11,638 nt of DNA from positions 1 to 11,638 of the forward strand of contig CAAGAC010000118.1 in the NCBI GenBank assembly GCA_900767695.1. The letters run 5' to 3'. The translations under genes were made by a program, and so were the position numbers. How positions within the stretch are numbered: the first letter of the stretch is position 1; every line of letters starts with the position of its first letter. This DNA is from an uncultured Succinivibrio sp. (GTDB lineage Bacteria; Pseudomonadota; Gammaproteobacteria; Enterobacterales; Succinivibrionaceae). Positions 6,431-11,638 of the stretch are shown here, one piece after another. The notes below the pieces were generated by a model. The model had not been told where the DNA came from. It searched no databases and was given only the letters and a program-made list of their open reading frames with translations.

Positions 6431-8191
6431 ATGGCGGAGCAGGAGAAGCAGGAAGGGCAGGGCGCGGCCAGCGTGGCCGCGGCCTGCCGCGATCCGCGGC
6501 GGCCGTGGCTTGAGAGCTATCCCGACAACGTGCCCGACACCATCACGGTCGAGCCCTTCGAGAACCTCTCCGACTCGCTTGAGAAGGTCTGCGCGAGGTT
6601 TGAGAAGCGCAGGGCGTTCACGAGCTTCGAGCACCACGTGACCTTCGGGGAGTTCTACCGCATGGTGCGCCGCCTCGCGGCGTTCCTCCAGGTGGATCTG
6701 GGCCTTAGGAAGGGCGAGACGCTCGCGATCATCATGCCCAACCTCATCCAGTACCCCGTGAGCGTGTTCGCGGGGCTGATGTGCGGCTTGAAGGTCGTCA
6801 ACGTCAACCCGCTCTACACCTCCCGCGAGATAGGCGGGATCCTCCAGAGCTGCGACGCGGCGTGCGTCATCGCGCTCAACGTCGTCGGCCAGCGCCTCGA
6901 GGAGGTCTCCCGCACCCTTTCTCTCCGCCACGTCATAATCACCGGCCCCGGGGATCTCCTCGGGCCCGTCTGCGGCCCGCTTTTGAACTTCGCGGCAACC
7001 TACCTTGCCCGCGCGGTGCCGCACTTCTTCATGAGGAAGGCGATCGCCTTCAGGACCGCGCTGCGCCGCGGCGATCCCAGCCTGTTCACGCGCGTGAACC
7101 TCAAGGGATCGGACGTGGCCTTCCTCCAGTACACCGGCGGCACCACGGGCAAGCCCAAGGGCGCCATGCTCACCCACTCCAATCTCATCGCCAACGTCAG
7201 GCAGTGCCTTGCCATGTACGGCTCGGTGCTCGAGATGGGGCGCGAGACCATGCTCACTCCGCTGCCGCTGTACCACGTGTTCTCGATGACCGTGAACCTG
7301 ATGCTCCAGGTCTCCATCGGAGCCGACAGCATCCTGATCATGGATCCCCGCCGCATCCGCAGCCTGCTCAAGACCATCAGGCGCCATCCCGAGATCTCGG
7401 TGATGACCGGAGTCAACACGCTCTTCGCGGCGATGGTCGATCACGGCGTCTTCACGAAAAAATGCCCGATGACGCAGCTGCGCCTCGCAGTAGGCGGCGG
7501 CGCGGCCGTGCAGTCGGGCGTCGCCGAGCGCTTCTACAAGGCCTCGGGCCAGCACATCCTCGAGGGCTACGGCCTCACCGAGTGCTCGCCCGTGGCCTGT
7601 GTCAACCCCTACACCTCGCGCGTCTTCACGGGATCCATCGGCATCCCGGTGCCCTCGACCCTCGCCCGCATCGTCTCGCTCGACGACGGCTCGGAGATCT
7701 GGGATCTAGGCAGGGCCGGCGAGCTTGAGTTCAAGGGGCCGCAGGTCATGGCCGGCTACTACCGCAACGAGGCCGAGAACGCGCGCGTGCGCGACGACGG
7801 CTGGCTGCGCACCGGCGACATCGCGGTGTGGCAGGAGGGCGGCTACCTGAAGATCGTCGACCGCATCAAGGACATGATCATCGTCTCTGGCTTCAACGTC
7901 TTCCCGTCGGAGATCGAGGACGTGGTCTCGCACCTGCACAAGGTGCGCGAGTGCTGCGCCATCGGCGTTCCCTCGGACAAGACCGGCGAGGCGGTGAAGC
8001 TCTTCATCGTCAAGCGCGATCCGTCGCTCACCGAGGAGGAGGTCCACGTCTACTGCAAGGCCTACCTCACCGGCTACAAGCGCCCGAAGATCGTGGCCTT
8101 CGTCAAGTCGCTGCCCAAGTCGCCCGTAGGCAAGGTCATGCGCCGCTACCTCCAGGATCCGGCCTATCTGGAGCAGCACAAGAATGACTGA
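6431..8191 (+). CDS. fadD: Long-chain acyl-CoA synthetase FadD
   Basis: Family knowledge: FadD activates fatty acids to acyl-CoA through an acyl-adenylate; it is peripheral on the inner membrane and couples fatty acid uptake to beta-oxidation or lipid synthesis. Seen: 586 residues (E. coli 561). Motifs of the adenylate-forming superfamily are the P-loop YTGGTTGKPKGAM (234-246), ITGVNTLF equivalent MTGVNTLF (325-332), EGYGLTECSP (378-387), WLRTGD (458-463), the hinge VDRIKDMIIVSGFNV (476-490) and the C-terminal lysine K568 in SPVGKVMRR. The hinge has Ile where DRKKDMI is usual. There are about 20-25 extra N-terminal residues before PWLESYP. The start follows GAGGGG by 4 nt, 12 nt after serC. 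The last 8 nt overlap rnd. Confidence 0.95.
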   Translation: MAEQEKQEGQGAASVAAACRDPRRPWLESYPDNVPDTITVEPFENLSDSLEKVCARFEKRRAFTSFEHHVTFGEFYRMVRRLAAFLQVDLGLRKGETLAIIMPNLIQYPVSVFAGLMCGLKVVNVNPLYTSREIGGILQSCDAACVIALNVVGQRLEEVSRTLSLRHVIITGPGDLLGPVCGPLLNFAATYLARAVPHFFMRKAIAFRTALRRGDPSLFTRVNLKGSDVAFLQYTGGTTGKPKGAMLTHSNLIANVRQCLAMYGSVLEMGRETMLTPLPLYHVFSMTVNLMLQVSIGADSILIMDPRRIRSLLKTIRRHPEISVMTGVNTLFAAMVDHGVFTKKCPMTQLRLAVGGGAAVQSGVAERFYKASGQHILEGYGLTECSPVACVNPYTSRVFTGSIGIPVPSTLARIVSLDDGSEIWDLGRAGELEFKGPQVMAGYYRNEAENARVRDDGWLRTGDIAVWQEGGYLKIVDRIKDMIIVSGFNVFPSEIEDVVSHLHKVRECCAIGVPSDKTGEAVKLFIVKRDPSLTEEEVHVYCKAYLTGYKRPKIVAFVKSLPKSPVGKVMRRYLQDPAYLEQHKND

Positions 8192-9338
8192 CGCCTCCTA
8201 CGCGCTCTGCGACACCCCCGAGGGCGCCAAGGCGCTCGCGCAGGTTATCCAATCGCTCTCGGACGATGGCTTCATCTCGCTTGACACCGAGTTCGAGCGC
8301 ACCAGGACCCTGATCCCCCACGCTGCTCTCATCCAGCTCCGCCTTGATGGAAGGATCTATCTTGCAGATCCCGTGAAGGCGGGAATGGACGAGGTCATCC
8401 GCGCGCTGTGCCGCACCAGGCGCACGGTGCTGATGTTCTCGGCAAAGGAGGACTTGGAGGTCCTCGCCGTCCTCTCCAAGGCGGCTGGGGCCGAGCCCAG
8501 GCTTCCTGCGAGGGTCGAGGATCTCCAGCTCCTAGGCTCCTTCCTAAACCGCGGGCACATGCTCGGCCTTGCCTCCTGCGTGCAGGAGGAGCTTGGCGTG
8601 ACTCTTGAGAAGGCCGAGACCCACTCTGACTGGCTTGCCCGCCCGCTCACCCCCTCGCAGCTTGAATACGCAGCGCTCGACGTGCTCTACCTTGAGGACA
8701 TCAGGGAGAGGTACATGCAGGGGATCTCCAGGGACGATCGCAGGATCGCCTGGTTTGGGGACGAGATGAAGTGCATGTGCGCCGATGCCCTGAAGGAGGT
8801 GGTGCCTAGCGAGCTCTACCGCCAGGTATCAGGCGCCGGAGCGCTGCGCCGCCGCGCGCTGCAGCGCCTCCGCTACCTCTGCGCCAGGCGCTACGAGTAC
8901 GCAGCCGAGCATGACGAGGCGCTAAACCGCGTCATCACCGGCAAGGCGCTGTGCGCCATAGCCGAGCGCACCCCGCTCACCACCCAGGGGCTTGCCTCCT
9001 GCAGCATGAACTGGGGCGCGGTGCGCCAGCACGGGCGCATGATCATAGGCTGGGTCAAGGAGGCGATGGTCCTCCCCGACGTCGATGTGGCGCCCGCCTA
9101 CGACGCCTTCAGCCCGGGCAGAACGCTGCGCTCGGGCGCCGATGGCCTCAAGCACGTGCTCTCCACGGCCGCGCGCAAGGCCGGCATCGCCCCCGAGCTC
9201 ATCTGCACCAAGAAGCTCATCAACGACTACTTCTACGCCCGCCGCACCGGTGGCACCCCCAAGCTCGACTCGGGCTGGTGCCGCGAGTGCCTGGGCGGCA
9301 TCGATCTCAAGGCCGCGGCCTTCGGCAAGCGGCGCTGA
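8184..9338 (+). CDS. rnd: Ribonuclease D
   Basis: Family knowledge: RNase D is a DEDDy 3'-5' exonuclease that trims tRNA precursors and other small RNAs. Seen: 384 residues (E. coli 375). Exo motif I is DTEF (D34, E36), motif II is AKEDLEVL (D90), and motif III is HSDWLARPL...LEYAALDVLYL (Y162, D166, the DEDDy tyrosine and aspartate). The remaining half corresponds to the two HRDC-like helical domains of RNase D and is less conserved. The ATG overlaps the end of fadD by 8 nt, with GGAG about 10 nt upstream, so it is probably coupled. fadD-rnd adjacency is known from enterobacteria. It is the last gene of the unit; a terminator follows after 32 nt. Confidence 0.95.
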   Translation: MTDASYALCDTPEGAKALAQVIQSLSDDGFISLDTEFERTRTLIPHAALIQLRLDGRIYLADPVKAGMDEVIRALCRTRRTVLMFSAKEDLEVLAVLSKAAGAEPRLPARVEDLQLLGSFLNRGHMLGLASCVQEELGVTLEKAETHSDWLARPLTPSQLEYAALDVLYLEDIRERYMQGISRDDRRIAWFGDEMKCMCADALKEVVPSELYRQVSGAGALRRRALQRLRYLCARRYEYAAEHDEALNRVITGKALCAIAERTPLTTQGLASCSMNWGAVRQHGRMIIGWVKEAMVLPDVDVAPAYDAFSPGRTLRSGADGLKHVLSTAARKAGIAPELICTKKLINDYFYARRTGGTPKLDSGWCRECLGGIDLKAAAFGKRR

Positions 9339-9370
9339 CGCCCCGCCGCGGCATCGCTAGAAACACCCGC

Positions 9371-9395
9371 AAAGGCCCGCCTCAGGCGGGCCTTT
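9371..9395 (+). terminator. Intrinsic terminator after rnd
   Basis: A perfect 11-bp stem, AAAGGCCCGCC and GGCGGGCCTTT, closes a TCA loop 32 nt after the rnd stop. The T run is short and lies within the stem. The symmetry lets it work on both strands. It ends the gyrA-serC-fadD-rnd unit. Confidence 0.85.
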
Positions 9396-9420
9396 GGCGC
9401 TCATGGCCATAAGACGCGAA

Positions 9421-9446
9421 GAAAAGCATGGGGCGAGGCCCCATGC
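9421..9446 (-). terminator. Orphan minus-strand intrinsic terminator
   Basis: Minus strand reads GCATGGGGC-CTC-GCCCCATGC followed by TTTTCTTC: a perfect 9-bp GC-rich stem with a U tract. The nearest minus-strand gene ends about 470 nt upstream at 9919, after its own weaker hairpins. So it may end an unrecognised transcript lying between. Confidence 0.7.
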
Positions 9447-9490
9447 GCGAAGAGAAAGAAAGGGAAAACAGGAAAGCTGAAACACAGAAC

Positions 9491-9515
9491 AGCCGCGGGG
9501 TTCCCCCCAGCGGCT
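9491..9515 (-). repeat. GC-rich hairpin
   Basis: AGCCGC and GCGGCT arms enclose GGGG-TT-CCCC with a CCA bulge. On the minus strand a U-rich but interrupted tract follows, then the terminator at 9446-9421. It could be an internal stem of a small RNA. Confidence 0.5.
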
Positions 9516-9830
9516 GCCTGCCAAACGGCTTGTATCCGGGACAAGGCGCAGCGCTTGTATTAGATCTTCAAACAGACTCCACCGCGCCAGACGATCCCCG
9601 CCGTTCATGTGTCAAATGAGGACTTTGCTTTGGTTGGAGAGCGGCCGGACAAGCAGGGGATTACGGCCCCCGGTTGCGCTGGACCACTTCATGGTCTGTG
9701 CCTCACCTGACACTGTTGATGTTAGTTGGGTCCCGCCCCTAATTCCACAGCCTTTGCCTGGTCTTGCCTAGGTCGTCACAAAAAAGCTGTCAAAGTACGT
9801 CTTCTGCCTTCAAAAATGCGCCATCGATCA

Positions 9831-9848
9831 AAAATCAACTTGTTGATC
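9831..9848 (-). terminator. Second T-tailed hairpin downstream of the hydrolase gene
   Basis: Minus strand ATCAAC-AA-GTTGAT followed by TTTT. The stem is only 6 bp and A/T-rich, so it is weak alone. Its 3' arm, extended to CAAGTTGAT, can instead pair with ATCAACTTG at 9880-9872, enclosing the neighbouring hairpin. Confidence 0.4.
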
Positions 9849-9851
9849 TTA

Positions 9852-9872
9852 AAAAAGTATGCCAAGCATACA
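9852..9872 (-). terminator. First T-tailed hairpin downstream of the hydrolase gene
   Basis: Minus strand GTATGC-TTG-GCATAC followed by six T, 46 nt after the hydrolase stop codon. It is a short but well-formed intrinsic terminator candidate. Confidence 0.55.
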
Positions 9873-9918
9873 AGTTGATCTGGCGGTCAAGGCAGTGCAG
9901 GTGAAAAAGCCTTGAAAG

Positions 9919-10602
9919 TCAGAAGGGGCGGGTGTTGACGAGGGCGCGGATGGCCCTTGCGGTGCGCCAGATCTCCTGCACCCCGTGATCGCCTGAGTTG
10001 AGCTCGAAGCGCACTCCGGCGCCGAATGACTTGGCATCCGCGGCGCACTGCCGCGCTGCCTCCTCGGTGCGCGCGACCTGCGCGTCAGGAGCAAGCTTCT
10101 CCCTGTCGCCTACCGAGACGTAGACGCGATCTGGTGATCCCTTGAAGCCGCGCTCCCTGAAGTAGCCGGCGAAGCCCGGGTACCAGAGCGATCCCGAGAC
10201 GCTGCCGATGCGCACGAAGGCATCGGTCATGGTCGAGGCCCACAGCGAGAAGAGGCCTGCCATCGAGTAGCCGCAGAGCACGCGCAACTTTGGAGCCTCG
10301 CCTATCATCTCCTCGGCCCTGGGCACAATCTCGCCTAGAAGCAGTTTGAGGAAGGCATCCGCTCCCGGCTTGAACAGCCTTGCGTGCCTAAGCGTCAGCT
10401 CGGCGCTCCAGGGCGTCATGTCCGTAAACCAGCTGAGGTCAGTCACGCAGATGAGATGGTGGGCGTGGCAGGGGATCTTTGCTATCTCGCGGTGAAGCGC
10501 CTCCTGATCATCCTCGTAGAGCAGGGCGTAGACGATTGGGAGATCCTCTCCCTCCCCCTTGAAGATGCTCGCTGTCCTGCCGCCTGCCTTGAACTGCTCC
10601 AT
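9919..10602 (-). CDS. Alpha/beta-hydrolase, enterochelin-esterase-like serine esterase
   Basis: Seen: 227 residues. The nucleophile elbow GYSMAG carries Ser113, an acid is plausible at Asp166 (SVGDRE) and the histidine at His206 (SGDHG). This order and spacing fit a Ser-Asp-His hydrolase of the Fes/IroE-like putative esterase group. No signal peptide or membrane segment is visible, so it is probably cytosolic. The family includes siderophore esterases, S-formylglutathione hydrolases and carbohydrate esterases; the substrate cannot be told here, and no siderophore genes are adjacent. Start: AGGAG stands 6 nt before the ATG at 10602. The in-frame ATG at 10632 would lie close to the predicted transcription start, so the shorter form is preferred. 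The stop is TGA. It is separated from the symporter gene by a terminator, so it is probably monocistronic. Confidence 0.8.
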   Translation of the reverse strand: MEQFKAGGRTASIFKGEGEDLPIVYALLYEDDQEALHREIAKIPCHAHHLICVTDLSWFTDMTPWSAELTLRHARLFKPGADAFLKLLLGEIVPRAEEMIGEAPKLRVLCGYSMAGLFSLWASTMTDAFVRIGSVSGSLWYPGFAGYFRERGFKGSPDRVYVSVGDREKLAPDAQVARTEEAARQCAADAKSFGAGVRFELNSGDHGVQEIWRTARAIRALVNTRPF

Positions 10603-10608
10603 GGATCT

Positions 10609-10613
10609 CTCCT
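10609..10613 (-). promoter_or_regulatory. Ribosome binding site that sets the hydrolase start
   Basis: Minus strand AGGAG, 6 nt before the ATG at 10602. It favours this start over the ATG at 10632. Confidence 0.6.
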
Positions 10614-10634
10614 GCGTGCTTTCCTGCTCCATGC

Positions 10635-10640
10635 ATTCTA
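10635..10640 (-). promoter_or_regulatory. Possible -10 element of the hydrolase gene
   Basis: Minus strand TAGAAT, 33 nt upstream of the preferred start. I see no good -35 hexamer. The terminator of the upstream symporter gene lies just before it, so a separate promoter is needed in this roughly 90-bp gap. Confidence 0.4.
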
Positions 10641-10720
10641 GCCTCTGGAGCCGTGCTCAGCGCTATGGGGTTGCGGCGGCAGGCAGGGCAGGGCGCTTGC
10701 GGCGCCTGAGGGATGCGGAA

Positions 10721-10749
10721 AAGAAAAGCCCGGGCATTTCTGCCCGGGC
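10721..10749 (-). terminator. Intrinsic terminator after the symporter gene
   Basis: Minus strand GCCCGGGCA-GAAA-TGCCCGGGC followed by TTTTCTT: a perfect 9-bp GC stem, GAAA tetraloop and U tract, 31 nt after the symporter stop codon. Confidence 0.9.
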
Positions 10750-10780
10750 CTTGGTGCAATGCTGACTTGCTTCTAGGCGA

Positions 10781-11638
10781 TTACCAGAAGACCGCGTACA
10801 GGACGGCGACGATGATCATCACCGCGTAGGCGGCGACTGCGAAGCCGCCGGAGGTCTTGAAGGTCTCGGCGGTCAGCACGATGCCATTCGGATCGTCGTC
10901 ATTCTCGGAGGTAGCCAGCGAGACGAAGACGATGGTCGCGATGGTCAGGACGCAGGTGTACATCATCTGGTCCATGAACGGCATGCTGATCGGGAGGAAC
11001 TTCAGGAGCAGCGCGATGGGGATCGAGGCCAGCACGCCGATGATGGCGCCCTTGGAAGAGGTGTGCTTCCAGAACAGGCCGCAGAGGAACACCGCAAGGA
11101 TGCCCGGGCTGACGAGGCCGGTGTACTCCTGGATGTACTGGAAGGCCTGGTCGAGCACGCCTAGCATCGGGGCGACGAACACGGCGATGACTAGGGCGAC
11201 CACGGCGGTCAGGCGGCCGATGTTGACCAGCTTGAGCTCGGAGGCGTTCTTGTCAATGTAGGGCTTGTAGATGTCCATCGTGAAGATGGTCGCGGTGGAG
11301 TTGAGCATCGAGGCCAGGGAGGACACGATTGCTGCTGCCAGGGCGGCGAACACGAGGCCCTTGAAGCCGGTCGGCAGGAACTGCGCGACCCAAGGATAGG
11401 CGCGGTCGGCGTGGTCGAGGGTCGGCATGGTGTCGGCATTGGAGACTAGGGCGCCGAAGGTGTTGGCCAGCTGCTCGTGCAGGGTCGGATCATTGAGGAT
11501 CACATAGGCGGCGATGCCGGGGAGGACCACGATGATCGGGGTGATGAGCTTGAGGAAGGCTGCGAAGGCCAGGCCCTTCTGGGCCTCGTCGAGGCTCTTG
11601 GAGGCGAAGGTGCGCTGGATGATGTACTGGTTGAAGCC
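10781..11638 (-). CDS. Sodium/sugar symporter, SSS family, vSGLT-like (C-terminal part)
   Basis: Family knowledge: SSS transporters bring sugars or other solutes across the inner membrane with Na+; Vibrio parahaemolyticus vSGLT carries galactose/glucose. Seen: 285 residues reading in from the right edge; the full protein should be about 540, so roughly half is outside. Blocks shared with vSGLT are GFNQYIIQRT at the edge, AQKGLAFAAFLKLI, VVLPGIAAYVI, AALAAAIVSSLASMLNSTAT, FTMDIYK, QAFQYIQEYTGLVSPGILAVF, FWK.TSSKGAIIGV, MPFMDQM and NDDDP.GI near the end. About six or seven hydrophobic segments are visible, ending with AVMIIVAVLYAVFW. The stop is TAA. Similarity to vSGLT suggests a hexose substrate, but SSS substrates change between close relatives. 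Confidence 0.92.
   Translation of the reverse strand, partial: GFNQYIIQRTFASKSLDEAQKGLAFAAFLKLITPIIVVLPGIAAYVILNDPTLHEQLANTFGALVSNADTMPTLDHADRAYPWVAQFLPTGFKGLVFAALAAAIVSSLASMLNSTATIFTMDIYKPYIDKNASELKLVNIGRLTAVVALVIAVFVAPMLGVLDQAFQYIQEYTGLVSPGILAVFLCGLFWKHTSSKGAIIGVLASIPIALLLKFLPISMPFMDQMMYTCVLTIATIVFVSLATSENDDDPNGIVLTAETFKTSGGFAVAAYAVMIIVAVLYAVFW

Larger units (their letters stand above)
9396..9918. other. Intergenic stretch with hairpins, no convincing gene
   Basis: About 520 bp between the converging rnd and hydrolase genes. Short open frames exist on both strands (9428-9619 plus, 9357-9608 minus), but they cross hairpins, lack a good ribosome site and resemble nothing I know. I found no tRNA, tmRNA, 4.5S, 6S or RNase P signature by eye. 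It does hold a strong minus-strand terminator (9421-9446), a GC hairpin (9491-9515), a small hairpin GACCA/TGGTC (9682-9696) and two T-tailed hairpins (9831-9872). Confidence 0.6.

Noticed and set aside
6176..7555. Minus-strand 459-codon frame opposite serC and fadD
   Set aside because: Composition rich in His, Arg, Glu and Val with no recognisable motif; antisense to two well-conserved genes.
9357..9619. Small ORFs 9357-9608 (minus) and 9428-9619 (plus)
   Set aside because: They cross hairpins, lack convincing ribosome sites and show no recognisable protein character.
9540..9780. tRNA, tmRNA, 4.5S, 6S or RNase P RNA in the intergenic region
   Set aside because: None of the hallmark sequences of these RNAs was found on either strand by eye; a covariance search would settle it.
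10603..10632. Longer hydrolase start at ATG 10632
   Set aside because: It lies close to the transcription start predicted from the TAGAAT element, and the ATG at 10602 has a better-placed AGGAG. The longer form is still possible.
1..11638. CRISPR array, insertion sequence, prophage or defence genes
   Set aside because: No regularly spaced direct repeats, transposase, integrase or phage-like genes were seen; the window is core chromosome.

Overview
This window is GC-rich chromosomal DNA (well over 60% G+C by eye) from a gammaproteobacterium. The evidence is RdgC (a beta/gammaproteobacterial protein), a fadD-rnd gene pair as in enterobacteria, a gyrA-serC linkage seen in several gammaproteobacteria, and the C-terminal half of a Na+/sugar symporter very close to Vibrio SGLT. 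An Aeromonadales-type lineage (for example a Succinivibrionaceae relative) would fit, but this is inferred from memory of protein families and not from a search.

Layout. (1) 1-2178, minus strand: rdgC (recombination regulator) followed with an 8-nt overlap by trhP (U32 family, tRNA 5-hydroxyuridine synthesis), whose 3' end lies outside the window. (2) 2179-2389: divergent control region between rdgC and gyrA. It holds an extended -10 promoter for rdgC, a canonical G-quadruplex motif, a GC hairpin, an imperfect inverted repeat and a near-consensus sigma-70 promoter for gyrA. (3) 2390-9338, plus strand: a tight unit gyrA-serC-fadD-rnd with gaps of 0, 12 and -8 nt, closed by a strong terminator at 9371-9395. 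(4) 9396-9918: about 520 bp without a convincing gene but with several hairpins, including an orphan minus-strand terminator. (5) 9919-11638, minus strand: a small serine alpha/beta hydrolase with its own promoter, and the C-terminal part of a sodium/sugar symporter.

The main surprise is in gyrA. The expected start (near-consensus promoter, Shine-Dalgarno, ATG, MSD... N-terminus) is followed by an in-frame TAG at codon 35 (2492-2494), directly before the conserved VNLEDEL arm of GyrA. No ATG, GTG or TTG lies between this TAG and the ATG at 2543, which is inside the conserved DYAMSVIV block. The rest of gyrA is open and well conserved. None of the seven genes whose stop is visible ends in TAG (five TGA, two TAA). 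Together this makes UAG read as sense (CAG-to-TAG is one transition, so glutamine is the simplest guess) a serious hypothesis. It competes with a 34-codon leader ORF, a nonsense mutation and an assembly error.

The genes otherwise serve core functions: DNA supercoiling, serine and vitamin B6 precursor synthesis, fatty acid activation, tRNA 3' processing, tRNA wobble modification, recombination control and sugar uptake.
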